NCBI GenBank assembly: GCA_016720425.1
Contig: JADKKQ010000006.1
Location: 124,001-188,000 of the forward strand
Reading direction: 5' to 3'
Length of the DNA: 64,000 bases
Source: Betaproteobacteria bacterium
GTDB lineage: Bacteria > Pseudomonadota > Gammaproteobacteria > Burkholderiales > Casimicrobiaceae
In this document: piece after piece, positions 43,832 to 52,038 of the stretch
Layout of the letters: each line of letters starts with the position of its first letter
How positions within the stretch are numbered: the first letter of the stretch is position 1
Notes under the pieces: model-generated
What the model was told of the DNA's origin: nothing
Databases searched by the model: none
What the model saw: the letters and a program-made list of their open reading frames with translations, nothing else
Program-made: the position numbers and the translations under genes

Positions 43832-44518
43832 ATGCGCATACTTCTGGTGGAAGACGACCCCGCGCTGGGCCGGGCCGTCCGGGACTTCCTGGCACAGGAA
43901 GCGCACGCCGTCGATTGGGCCGAACGCCTCGGCGCAGCGCGTGCCTGCCTGCCCGGCGACTATGCCTGCGTGATCCTGGACCTGGCGCTGCCCGACGGCG
44001 ACGGGCTCACGCTGTTGCCGGCATTGCGCAAGCTCGTCGCGCCCCCGTCGGTGCTGATACTGACGGCCCGCGATCGCCTCACCGACCGCATCCGCGGCCT
44101 CGACGCCGGCGCGGACGACTACCTGGTCAAGCCCTTCGACCTGCCTGAACTGGCCGCGCGCCTGCGCGCGCTCGCGCGGCGGCGCAACGGGCGGCGCGCC
44201 CCGACGATCGAGGTCGACGCTCTGCGCATCGACCCCGCCACGCGCGTCGTGACGCTCGACGGACGCGTCGTCGAGATGAGCGCCCAGGAGTACGTGCTGC
44301 TGCTGGCCTTCGTCGAGCATCCCGGCAACGTGCTCTCCCGCCAGCAACTCGAGGACGCGATCTATACGCTGGATCAGGGCGCGGCGAGCAACGTGATCGA
44401 GGTGTACGTGTCGCGGCTGCGGCGCAAGCTCGGCCGCGACGCGATCCAGACCGTTCGTGGTCACGGCTACCGCTGGGGCAGCGCCGGCAGCCAGCAGGAC
44501 GGCGAAGGCGGTCCATGA
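43832..44518 (+). CDS. PmrA/QseB-like OmpR-family response regulator
   Basis: A 228-residue regulator with receiver (MRILLVEDDPALGRAVRDFL; acceptor Asp in CVILDLALPDGDGLTLL; Lys in DYLVKPFDLPELAARLRAL) and winged helix (EVDALRIDPATRVVTLDGRVV, LSRQQLEDAIYTLDQGAASN, IEVYVSRLRRKLG, TVRGHGYRW). The DAIYTLDQGAASNVIEVYVSRLR recognition region is characteristic of the PmrA/BasR/QseB branch, which binds TTAAG-type repeats, and such a box is found at 43666-43682. A related box is at 46026-46042. It overlaps its kinase gene by 4 bases. Confidence 0.88.
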   Translation: MRILLVEDDPALGRAVRDFLAQEAHAVDWAERLGAARACLPGDYACVILDLALPDGDGLTLLPALRKLVAPPSVLILTARDRLTDRIRGLDAGADDYLVKPFDLPELAARLRALARRRNGRRAPTIEVDALRIDPATRVVTLDGRVVEMSAQEYVLLLAFVEHPGNVLSRQQLEDAIYTLDQGAASNVIEVYVSRLRRKLGRDAIQTVRGHGYRWGSAGSQQDGEGGP

Positions 44519-46116
44519 CGGGTCGCTCGCCGTCGCACCGCGCGACCGGGCTGAGGTTCCCCGGCGCGAGCTTGCTGATGTCGCGGCTGGCGCGCAGCAT
44601 CATGCTCGGCCTTGCGTTCCTCTGGCTGACGGGCGTGATCGGCAGCGTGGTCGTCCTGCAACGCCTGGTCGACGGCAAGTCCGACGACGAACTGCAGGAG
44701 ACCGGGTTGATCCTCATGTCCTTCATCAGCCGGACACCGGACCTCGCGGTCACGGCGAGCGTGCTGGCCGATGCCCAGTCCCGCGCCGCCGCCTATCCGC
44801 CGCACGACCGCTTCGCCTACCGCGTCGTCGACGGCGCCGGCCGCATCCTTCTGCACTCGGCCAACGCCCCGGCGACCGGCGTGCCGACGCCCCTGCGCGA
44901 GGGCTTGGTCGATGCCGACGGCTGGCGCATCGCCACGCTGCGCGATGCAGCCAATGATCGCTATCTGCAGGTCGCGGACCCGCTGCAGGAGCGGCGCGAG
45001 GCGCTGCTCTCTGCCGCGCTGTGGCTGACCGCGCCGCTGGCCGTGCTGCTCGCCTTCGCGGCCTTCATGGTGCTGCGTGCGTCCCGCGCGCTGATGGACC
45101 ATGTGCAGCGGACCGCGAAAGTGGTGGGCGAGCGCGACCCGAAGGCGATGGGCATGTTGCCGCTGTCCGGAGTCGCCACGGAAATGCGCCCCGCCGTGGA
45201 AGCCACCAACCTGCTGCTCGGCCGCGTGTCGGCGGCGCTCGAGGCGGAGCGCAGCTTCACCTACAACAGCGCGCACGAACTGCGCACGCCGATCGCCGCG
45301 GCACTGGCGCAGGCGCAGCTGATGGCGTCGCTCTGTGCCGGTCAACCCGTGCTCGAGGTGCAGGCGACGCGGCTGATCGAGTCGATGGCCCGCCTGGCGC
45401 GGCTCGCCGAGCGCCTGCTCGCGCTGGCGCGCGCCGAAGGTTCCGAGCCGCTGGTGAGCGAATGGGTCGACCTCGATCGCGTGGCGCGCCTGACGGTCGA
45501 GGAGTTTCGCCACGATCCGCGACTGGCGGGGCGCGAGCTCGCGGCCGACGTGGCGGCAGTCCGCGTTCGCGGCGACCTGGACGCGGTCGGCCTCGCTCTC
45601 CGGAATCTGGTCGAAAACGCGCTGGCGCACGGGTCGGGCGGGCATTGGGTCCGGATTTCGTGCCGCCGGGAGCAGGGGAGCATCGTGCTGTCGGTCACCG
45701 ACGACGGCCCCGGCGTGCGATCCGACGATCTGCCGGCGCTGACCCAGCGCTTCAAGCGCGCCGGGAACACCACCGGCGTCGGCGCCGGCCTCGGACTCGC
45801 CATCGTGGCCATGCTGGCGCGGCGCATGCGCGCCCGGCTCAGCCTGCGCAGCCCGCCGCCCGGACAGGCGTCCGGGTTCGAGGCGCGCCTGTCCTGGAGC
45901 GCACGGCCGGGGGGGGGCTTCACGCCAGCGCTCGCGGCCGCCGCCGGGCGGGCGGCTCATCGGCCCTCTCGGCTGCTCGGCCCGAAAACCTCAGCGTCTG
46001 ACGCGGGCGGGAGGGGCAACGGGACGTTCAGCAACCGTTCAGGTTCGCTGGCTACACTGCGCAGCGTAATGGTCTCCCCGGGGTCAAACCCGACAACGCT
46101 GCGCGAGAAGGAATGA
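44515..46116 (+). CDS. PmrB/QseC-like sensor histidine kinase with odd C-terminal extension
   Basis: A 533-residue inner-membrane sensor: helix 1 SRLARSIMLGLAFLWLTGVI, a periplasmic domain of about 110 residues, helix 2 LTAPLAVLLAFAAFMVL, a HAMP-like stretch, the phospho-His in TYNSAHELRTPIAAALAQAQ, N-box ALRNLVENALAHGSG and ATP lid GVGAGLGLAIVAMLA. Residues after about 465 (beyond FEARLSWSARPGGG) are unlike any kinase and read through a run of nine G (45909-45917) and the next promoter. An indel in that G run is a likely cause; another frame would end at 46001. The sensor part is intact. Confidence 0.85.
   Translation: MTGRSPSHRATGLRFPGASLLMSRLARSIMLGLAFLWLTGVIGSVVVLQRLVDGKSDDELQETGLILMSFISRTPDLAVTASVLADAQSRAAAYPPHDRFAYRVVDGAGRILLHSANAPATGVPTPLREGLVDADGWRIATLRDAANDRYLQVADPLQERREALLSAALWLTAPLAVLLAFAAFMVLRASRALMDHVQRTAKVVGERDPKAMGMLPLSGVATEMRPAVEATNLLLGRVSAALEAERSFTYNSAHELRTPIAAALAQAQLMASLCAGQPVLEVQATRLIESMARLARLAERLLALARAEGSEPLVSEWVDLDRVARLTVEEFRHDPRLAGRELAADVAAVRVRGDLDAVGLALRNLVENALAHGSGGHWVRISCRREQGSIVLSVTDDGPGVRSDDLPALTQRFKRAGNTTGVGAGLGLAIVAMLARRMRARLSLRSPPPGQASGFEARLSWSARPGGGFTPALAAAAGRAAHRPSRLLGPKTSASDAGGRGNGTFSNRSGSLATLRSVMVSPGSNPTTLREKE
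46026..46058 (+). promoter_or_regulatory. GTTCAG tandem box and -10 of the cytochrome/flavoprotein operon
   Basis: GTTCAG (46026-46031), five bases, GTTCAG (46037-46042), ten bases, TACACT (46053-46058). The spacing equals that of the CTTAAG box at 43650-43682, and the half-sites share the xTTxAG core. It lies 60 bases ahead of the ATG at 46118 and just after the sensor kinase gene, so the PmrA-like regulator is the natural candidate to bind it. Confidence 0.6.
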
Positions 46117-46117
46117 G

Positions 46118-46903
46118 ATGAATCCCTCCAGAAGTCTGCGGTGGCTATCGAGCCTGATCATCCCGCTGGTGACGGTTGCCGCCCACGCCGTGACCCTGTC
46201 GCCTGCCTCCCGGTCGTTGCTGCCCGGAGACAAGTCGACCATCACGGTCAGCCGTGTCCGGGGCGCCGTCACCCTCGCCAACTCGAATCCCTCGGCGGTC
46301 TCGGCGAGTCTGACCCGTGGCGCGATCAACGTGAGCGCGGACGCGGTGGGCGTCGCAACCCTGTCGGTCACCGACTCGCAGGGGACCAAGACCGCCACGG
46401 TCACCGTCAGCCCACCGCTCGGTGTCTCGCTCGCCAACGTCTCGCTGCTCGTCGGGCAGTCGACGGCGTTGACGGTGAGCAATGCGATCGGCTCGATCAG
46501 GATCAGCAACTCCAACGGCACCGCCGTCGCCGCAACGCTTTCGGGGAACGTGGTCACGGTGACGGGCAAGAGCGCCGGCAGCGCCGAGCTCACCGTGCGC
46601 GACACGCGATCGTCGGTCAAGGTGCGGGTGACCGTCACCGCGCCGACGGCGCCGCCGCCACCACCGCCGCCGTCGTCAACCGACATCCACCCGGGACGCC
46701 TGCTCGCCAGCAACTGCTTCCAGTGCCACGGCACCAACGGCAGCGGCGGCTTCGACCGGATCCAGGGCAGCACCGAAGTGCTGTCGGAGCTGCGCAAGTT
46801 CGCCAGCGGCGAGGAGGATCCCACCGGCATCATGGCTGCCCACGCGGTCGGCTACACCGACGAGCAGCTGCAGCTCATCGCCGACTATCTGTCCAAACTC
46901 TAA
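46118..46903 (+). CDS. Exported cytochrome c with two tandem Ig-like repeats (sulfide-dehydrogenase heme-subunit type)
   Basis: A 261-residue periplasmic protein. After a signal peptide (SLIIPLVTVAAHA) come two similar blocks of about 73 residues (VTLSPASRSLLPGDKSTITV..., and VSLANVSLLVGQSTALTV...), each ending in a TxTVTV strand, like bacterial Ig (Big/pilus-subunit) folds. A linker of seven prolines leads to a single-heme domain: CFQCHGTNGSGG (CxxCH) and GIMAAHAVGYTDEQLQLIADYL, where Met is the probable sixth ligand. The heme part resembles FccA/SoxE. An AAGGA site precedes the ATG. The flavoprotein partner follows at once. Confidence 0.8.
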   Translation: MNPSRSLRWLSSLIIPLVTVAAHAVTLSPASRSLLPGDKSTITVSRVRGAVTLANSNPSAVSASLTRGAINVSADAVGVATLSVTDSQGTKTATVTVSPPLGVSLANVSLLVGQSTALTVSNAIGSIRISNSNGTAVAATLSGNVVTVTGKSAGSAELTVRDTRSSVKVRVTVTAPTAPPPPPPPSSTDIHPGRLLASNCFQCHGTNGSGGFDRIQGSTEVLSELRKFASGEEDPTGIMAAHAVGYTDEQLQLIADYLSKL

Positions 46904-46917
46904 GCGGAGCAATGAAC

Positions 46918-48270
46918 ATGGATCGTCGCCAATTTCTTGGTTCGTTGTCGCTCGGTGGTCTGGGTCTCATGAGCTTGCCCAACGCCTGGGCGGAGGACAG
47001 CAACACGACGCCGGTGCTGTTTCCGGTTCCCACCGACACCGGCATCGGCGGTCGGGTGGTCGTCGTGGGCGGGGGCATGTCGGGCGCGGCGGTGGCCAAG
47101 TACCTGCGCCTCTGGGGCGGCACCGGCGTGAATGTCACGCTGGTGGAGGCAAGCCCCTCCTACACGTCGAACATCATGAGCAACACGGTGCTCACCGGGC
47201 AGCGCACGCTCGCCAGTCTCAACTACACCTACGCCACCCTGTCGAGCCACTACGGCGTGAACCGCGTCACCGCCAAGGTGAGTGGCATCGACAGGGCCCA
47301 GAAGCTGGTGACGCTGGAAGGCGGCGGCACCATCGGCTACGACCGCCTGGTGCTGGCGCCGGGTCTGGACTTCGACCTGCTGCCCGGGATGACCAGCCTG
47401 GCCGAGTACGAAACGCTCGTTCCGCACGCGTGGAAGGCCGGCCCCCAGACCCAGCTGCTGCGCAACCAGCTCGTGGCCATGCCGGCCGGCCAGAACGTGG
47501 TGCTGACGATTCCGAAGGCGCCTTACCGCTGCCCGCCGGGTCCTTACGAGCGCGTGTGCGTCATCGCCGACTGGCTGAAGAGGAACAAGGCCGGCAGCAG
47601 GATCATCGTGCTCGACGCCAATGCGGACATCATCGTGGAGAAGGAGAACTTCAGCCACGCCTTCACGACGCTGTACGCCGGCGTCGTCGACTACCGCCCC
47701 GGCTCCACGGTGACCCAGGTCAACAGCGCACAGCGATGGGTGACCTACAATCAGGTGATCAACGGGAATCCCGTCGTCACCAACGGCCAGATCCAGGCCG
47801 CTGTGCTCAATCCCATCCCCCCGCAGCGTGCCCCGCAGCTGCTGAAGGACGCCGGCCTGCTCAGTGCCGACTCGTCCAAGCCGTTTGCTCCGGTCGACGT
47901 GCGGACCTACCAATCGGCTGCCGACCCGCTCATCCACGTCATCGGCGACGCCAGCCTGACGACGCAACCCAAGGCGGGACACATCGGCAACCAACAGGGC
48001 AAGACTTGCGCGGATGCCGTCCTGCGCTTGCTTAGCGGTCGACCGATGAACACGCAGGTGGTCACCAACTCCGCCTGCTACACGCCGATCACGGCGACCA
48101 CGGCGACCTGGTTGTCGGCGATGTACCAGTACGATCCCGCGACCAGGACGATGGTGATCCTGCCCCAGCACAACAACGGCAAGGCGATCGCCGCCGCCGA
48201 GGCCACGTCCGACAATTACCAGGACATGCAGCGCTGGTTCACGACGCTGATGGGCGAGACCTTCAGCTGA
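46918..48270 (+). CDS. Tat-exported FAD flavoprotein, flavocytochrome c sulfide dehydrogenase type (FccB/SoxF-like)
   Basis: A 450-residue periplasmic oxidoreductase. A twin-arginine signal (DRRQFLGSLSLGGLGLMSL) is followed by the FAD motif GRVVVVGGGMSGAAVAKYL, a second strand LVEASPSYTSNIMSN, and YRCPPGPYERVCVIADWL, which holds the catalytic Cys of the FCSD family. The C-terminal FAD motif is PLIHVIGDASLTTQPKAGH, then GNQQGKTCADAVLRLL. FCSD oxidises sulfide to sulfur and passes electrons to its cytochrome subunit, here the preceding gene. The second disulfide Cys is not obvious. The ATG at 46918 has a GGAG site 8 bases away; the ATG at 46912 is too close. Confidence 0.85.
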   Translation: MDRRQFLGSLSLGGLGLMSLPNAWAEDSNTTPVLFPVPTDTGIGGRVVVVGGGMSGAAVAKYLRLWGGTGVNVTLVEASPSYTSNIMSNTVLTGQRTLASLNYTYATLSSHYGVNRVTAKVSGIDRAQKLVTLEGGGTIGYDRLVLAPGLDFDLLPGMTSLAEYETLVPHAWKAGPQTQLLRNQLVAMPAGQNVVLTIPKAPYRCPPGPYERVCVIADWLKRNKAGSRIIVLDANADIIVEKENFSHAFTTLYAGVVDYRPGSTVTQVNSAQRWVTYNQVINGNPVVTNGQIQAAVLNPIPPQRAPQLLKDAGLLSADSSKPFAPVDVRTYQSAADPLIHVIGDASLTTQPKAGHIGNQQGKTCADAVLRLLSGRPMNTQVVTNSACYTPITATTATWLSAMYQYDPATRTMVILPQHNNGKAIAAAEATSDNYQDMQRWFTTLMGETFS

Positions 48271-48419
48271 CGCGGCAGCCGACGGCGGCACGGCGCCGTA
48301 CGCGACGACGGTGCACACGGGTCTCGGGGCGTTCGCGGCCGGTCCTCGCAGGTGCGACCGCCACGCAGGTGGTATGCTCGGCTGCGCAGTGCCCGCACAT
48401 TCAACCAAGGAGATCACGC

Positions 48420-48890
48420 ATGACCGTCCGCCTGCTGGCAACCTTCGCCCTTTCCGCCCTTTCGCTCGCGGCGGCAGCGCAGGACCTCACCTGGCGCAAG
48501 GACATCGCGCCGCTGATCAAGGAGCAATGCGGCGCCTGCCACGGTGCGAGTGCACCGAGCTACGAGGACTGGAACCTCGATCGGAAGAACTTCGAGGCGA
48601 AGAAGATCGGGCCGCGGATGGACAACTACACGGACTTCATGCGCCACGTCGTGTGGCCGGCCACCGGATCGATGGCGCGCCGGCTGGACGACGGCAAGAA
48701 CGCCGACGGCAAGGCCGGCAACATGTACGCGTTTCTCGGTGGCGACGATGCGACCCGGGCGAAGAACCTGGCCACGCTCAAAGCCTGGCTGGGCGGCGAT
48801 GCCGCCTGGAACCTCAATCGCTGGGAAGTCCGCGGCAACGTGCCCGCGATCACCAAGGACCAGCTCGACAAGGTCAAGGCGAAGTACTGA
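48420..48890 (+). CDS. Small periplasmic cytochrome c
   Basis: A 156-residue single-heme protein. The signal peptide MTVRLLATFALSALSLAAAA is followed by QDLTWRKDIAPLIKEQCGACHGASAPSYEDWN, where CGACH binds heme; the DIAPLIKEQCGACHG context is like the cytochromes and planctomycete-type heme domains that begin with xDIxPIxxxxCxxCH. A conserved Trp-rich C-terminus (WLGGDAAWNLNRWEVRGN) is unexplained. An AAGGAG site lies 9 bases before the ATG, and a TATGCT -10-like sequence lies 42 bases upstream. It may take electrons from the flavoprotein pair. Confidence 0.75.
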   Translation: MTVRLLATFALSALSLAAAAQDLTWRKDIAPLIKEQCGACHGASAPSYEDWNLDRKNFEAKKIGPRMDNYTDFMRHVVWPATGSMARRLDDGKNADGKAGNMYAFLGGDDATRAKNLATLKAWLGGDAAWNLNRWEVRGNVPAITKDQLDKVKAKY

Positions 48891-49066
48891 CGCAGCAGGC
48901 GGCAGGGGACGCGGGGGAGCCGGGACAAATCCGGCGCTTCGCCCGGAGGGACCGGCCGTCGGCCGCGCTGCGCCGGCTTCGTCGGGCCGATCCGATCACG
49001 TTCACCACGACGGGCAGGTCTTGTGCCCCGGCATCGGGTGATGCATTCTGTCGATCCCCGGGATTT

Positions 49067-49225
49067 CTGCAGGAGCGGCTTCCGCCGCGAATCGCGACAT
49101 CGCGAGAGGCATCGCGCCTGAAGGCGCTCCCACAGGTACTCGGACGCACGCTGTCTTTGTGGGAGCGGCTTCCGCCGCGAATCGCCGCCCGGAAACCGCA
49201 TTCGCGCCTGAAGGCGCTCCTGCAG
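49067..49225. repeat. Two REP-type hairpin units
   Basis: Unit 1 (49067-49135) and unit 2 (49157-49225) are each about 69 bases and lie in the same orientation 21 bases apart. Each has a left arm GGAGCGGCTTCCGCCGCGA and a right arm TCGCGCCTGAAGGCGCTCC; the outer GGAGCG/CGCTCC and inner palindromes allow strong hairpins. The middles differ. This is a BIME-like arrangement. The 390-base interval 48891-49280 holds no gene apart from these. Fragments of the same element are at 18611-18629 and 22252-22285. No RAYT transposase gene is visible in the window. Confidence 0.85.
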
Positions 49226-49280
49226 GCGTACAGCTTTCTTCGTGCCGACTCAATGGCGCCGCATCGCGAGGGGATCGCTC

Positions 49281-51269
49281 ATGCCGGACGAGATCGTCGT
49301 TCAGGATCGCGAAGAGCTGATCTATCTGCTGTGCGAGGCGGCCGAGTTCGAGCACACGGTCATGTGCTCGTATCTCTACGCGCAGTGGACGCTGAAGCGC
49401 GACGAGAGCGAGGGCGTGACGCCGGCCGAGCTCGCGGCGATCGACCGCTGGCGCCGTTCACTCGCCCAGGTTGCGCGCGAGGAGATGCTGCACCTCTCGC
49501 TGGTGAACAACCTGCTCGCAGCGATCGGTGCGGCACCGCATCTGTGGCGACCGGCGTTTCCGGTGCGGCCCGGGCATTTTCCGGCCGACGTCGTGATGAA
49601 CCTGGCGCCGTTCTGCGAGGCGACGCTCGATCACTTCATGTTCATCGAGCGTCCGGAAGGCATCCCGCTCGTCGACGGCGCGGGGTTCGGTCACGCCGCC
49701 CACTACGAACGGGTCATGCGTCGGGATCTGCTGTCGCCCTCACCGCAGGATTACGTCAGCCAGGGCCACCTGTATCACGGCGCGCTCCAGGGGATGGCGC
49801 GCCTGGTCGGCCAGCTCGGCGAGGAGCGCGTGTTCGTCGGTCACGGCGACGCCCAGGTCGGGGTCGAGGAGTTCCCGTTGCCGGGTCTGTTCAGGATCAC
49901 CGATCTCGCGTCCGCCCAGCGCGCGGTCGAGGTCATCGTGCTGCAGGGCGAAGGCGCGCCCGCGCACCGCGAGAACTCGCACTTCGCCCGTTTCGACGCG
50001 ATCAGGCGCGAGCTCGCGCAGTTGCGCGCCCTGCGCCCCGCGTTCCTGCCGGCGCGTCCGGTGGTCCGCAACCCGATCCTGGGCGATGCCGGCGTGACGC
50101 ACGACGGCGCGCGGATCGTCGAGCCGGCGACTGCGCAGGTGGTCGACCTTGGCAACGCGATCTACGCGTTGATGATCAGGGCGCTGTCGCAAGTGCTGGC
50201 ACCGGCGCCGCTGCCGGCCGATCTGCGGCGTGAACTCGCCGAAGCGACCACCACGCTGATGTCCGCGATGGGCCGCGTCGCGGACCTGGCCACGCGCTTG
50301 CCGCTGGATTCGACGCGCGCCGGAGCGACCGCGGCGCTGAACTTCGAGCTGCCGCGCTCATCGGGCCAACTGGTCCAGCAGTGCGCGGCCCGGATTCTGG
50401 GTGAGAGAGCCGCCGAGCTCGCCGCCGCGGCCCGCCGCCTCACCCATGCCGCGCCCCTGACCCACGTGGCGGACGATCTCGACGGCCTGGCGACGCGGTT
50501 GGATGGACTGCACCGTCGCTTCGAAACGCACCTCGGTGCGGCCGTCGACCGCGTCGCGCAACTGAGCGTACCGACAGCGGAAGCAGGAATCGCTGCGGAG
50601 CCGGAGGAGGCGCTGCACGCCGGTCGCGGCGACGATGCCGACCTCGATGTCGTCCGCACCGCGGGCATCACGCTGCGCTTCGTCGGCAGCCGCTGCATCC
50701 ATTCGCGCCACTGCGTGCTGGAGGCGCCGACCGTTTTTCTCGCCAATACCCGGGGCCCCTGGCTGCATCCCGAGACCACCTCCGTGGAGCACTGCGTGCG
50801 CGTCGCGCACAACTGCCCGTCGGGTGCGATCACCTATGAGCGGCACGACGGAGGACCCAGCGAGGCGGCGCCGGCGGTGAACGTGGTGCGTGTGCGCGAG
50901 AACGGCCCGTACGCCGTGCACGCGCAGGTCGAGCTGGCCGGCGCCGGGCTGCGGGCGGCGCTGTGCCGCTGCGGCCGGTCACGCGGCAAGCCGTACTGCG
51001 ACGGCAGCCATGGCGCGGCCCGATTCACGGCCACCGGCGAACCTGCGACACAGCCTTCGGAGCCGCTCGCCGAGCGCGGTGGACCGCTGGCGATCACGCC
51101 CGTCGAGAACGGCCCGCTGCAGCTGCATGGCAATGTCGAGATCTGCAGCGGCACCGGACGAACGGTGCTGCGGACCCGGTCGGCGCGGTTGTGCCGCTGC
51201 GGCGGCTCGGGCAGCAAGCCGTTCTGCGATGGCTCGCACGCACGCATCGGCTTTCGGTCGGACGACTGA
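49281..51269 (+). CDS. Ferritin-like / 4Fe-4S / double CDGSH fusion protein
   Basis: A 662-residue soluble protein. Residues 1-220 are a ferritin-like four-helix domain of the VioB/iminophenylpyruvate-dimer-synthase type, with iron ligands in CEAAEFEHTVMCSYLYAQW and AREEMLHLSLVNNLL. A helical middle follows. Residues about 460-530 form a divergent single-cluster ferredoxin (RCIHSRHC, 50 residues, then VEHCVRVAHNCPSGAITYE). Two CDGSH zinc-finger-like 2Fe-2S sites end the protein: CRCGRSRGKPYCDGSH (about 561) and CRCGGSGSKPFCDGSH (about 638). An oxygen- or radical-linked redox enzyme is inferred; the substrate is unknown. It has no signal peptide, and REP units separate it from the cytochrome genes. 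Confidence 0.85.
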   Translation: MPDEIVVQDREELIYLLCEAAEFEHTVMCSYLYAQWTLKRDESEGVTPAELAAIDRWRRSLAQVAREEMLHLSLVNNLLAAIGAAPHLWRPAFPVRPGHFPADVVMNLAPFCEATLDHFMFIERPEGIPLVDGAGFGHAAHYERVMRRDLLSPSPQDYVSQGHLYHGALQGMARLVGQLGEERVFVGHGDAQVGVEEFPLPGLFRITDLASAQRAVEVIVLQGEGAPAHRENSHFARFDAIRRELAQLRALRPAFLPARPVVRNPILGDAGVTHDGARIVEPATAQVVDLGNAIYALMIRALSQVLAPAPLPADLRRELAEATTTLMSAMGRVADLATRLPLDSTRAGATAALNFELPRSSGQLVQQCAARILGERAAELAAAARRLTHAAPLTHVADDLDGLATRLDGLHRRFETHLGAAVDRVAQLSVPTAEAGIAAEPEEALHAGRGDDADLDVVRTAGITLRFVGSRCIHSRHCVLEAPTVFLANTRGPWLHPETTSVEHCVRVAHNCPSGAITYERHDGGPSEAAPAVNVVRVRENGPYAVHAQVELAGAGLRAALCRCGRSRGKPYCDGSHGAARFTATGEPATQPSEPLAERGGPLAITPVENGPLQLHGNVEICSGTGRTVLRTRSARLCRCGGSGSKPFCDGSHARIGFRSDD

Positions 51270-51309
51270 TCCCGCACCGGCGAGCGCACGGAGCGCGAAG
51301 CGCATCCTC

Positions 51310-51906
51310 ATGTCGTGCCGCCGGGTATCGGCATCCGTTTCCTTGGTCTTGGCGCTGACGGCGATGGCCTTGGTGCAGGCGGACGGCCCAAGGCTCACCG
51401 TGGAGGGAAAGCCGATGACTTTCAAGCTGAGTTCGCAAGCATTCAGTCACCAGGGAAGCATTCCTCGGCGATACACCTGCGAAGGCGACGATGTGGCTCC
51501 CGACCTCGCCTGGTCGGACCTGCCGCCGGGAACCCAAAGCCTCGCGCTCATCGTCGACGATCCCGATGCGCCGGATCCGGCGGCGCCCAAGCTCACTTGG
51601 GTCCACTGGGTGCTCTACAACCTTCCGCCGAGCGCGACCGGCCTCGCGGCGGCGAGTTCTGCCGGCGACCTGCCCGGCGGCACGCGGGAAGGCCTGAACG
51701 ACTGGAAGCGTACGGGTTATGGCGGACCGTGCCCGCCGATTGGCCGGCATCGCTATTTCCACAAGCTCTATGCACTGGACAGGGCGCTCCCCGATCTCGG
51801 CAAGCCGACCAAGGCGCAATTGGAAAAGGCGATGGCAGGCCACGTATTGGCGATGGTCGAGCTGATCGGAACCTATCAGAAGGAAGACGCGCCGACGCGC
51901 AGGTGA
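51310..51906 (+). CDS. YbhB/YbcL-type PEBP (Raf-kinase-inhibitor-like) protein with signal peptide
   Basis: A phosphatidylethanolamine-binding-protein fold of 198 residues. FSHQGSIPRRYTCEGDDVAPDLAWSD, LALIVDDPDAPDP, WVHWVLYNLPP and GPCPPIGRHRYFHKLYALD form the ligand pocket (Asp-Pro-Asp and His residues). The start at 51310 gives an export signal (SVSLVLALTAMALVQA) with normal GC-rich third codon positions. A second ATG at 51415 with a strong GGAGGG site would give the usual cytosolic form of 163 residues, so both forms could be made. Cellular role in bacteria is unclear. Confidence 0.8.
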   Translation: MSCRRVSASVSLVLALTAMALVQADGPRLTVEGKPMTFKLSSQAFSHQGSIPRRYTCEGDDVAPDLAWSDLPPGTQSLALIVDDPDAPDPAAPKLTWVHWVLYNLPPSATGLAAASSAGDLPGGTREGLNDWKRTGYGGPCPPIGRHRYFHKLYALDRALPDLGKPTKAQLEKAMAGHVLAMVELIGTYQKEDAPTRR

Positions 51907-52038
51907 TTCGGTTCGGCAAGGCGCGAGAACTGCGAGAACCGCGAGACCGCGCCCGTTCGACCGGGGCGTATTCGGGCGCCGCGCGCGTCGCGCTCCGGGC
52001 TCGCGCACCTGTGGACAGGCACGGCAAGGTGCCGGACG

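Noticed and set aside
49067..49225. Possible CRISPR array
   Set aside because: Only two units, each internally palindromic over 69 bases, with no set of equal spacers and no cas genes nearby.
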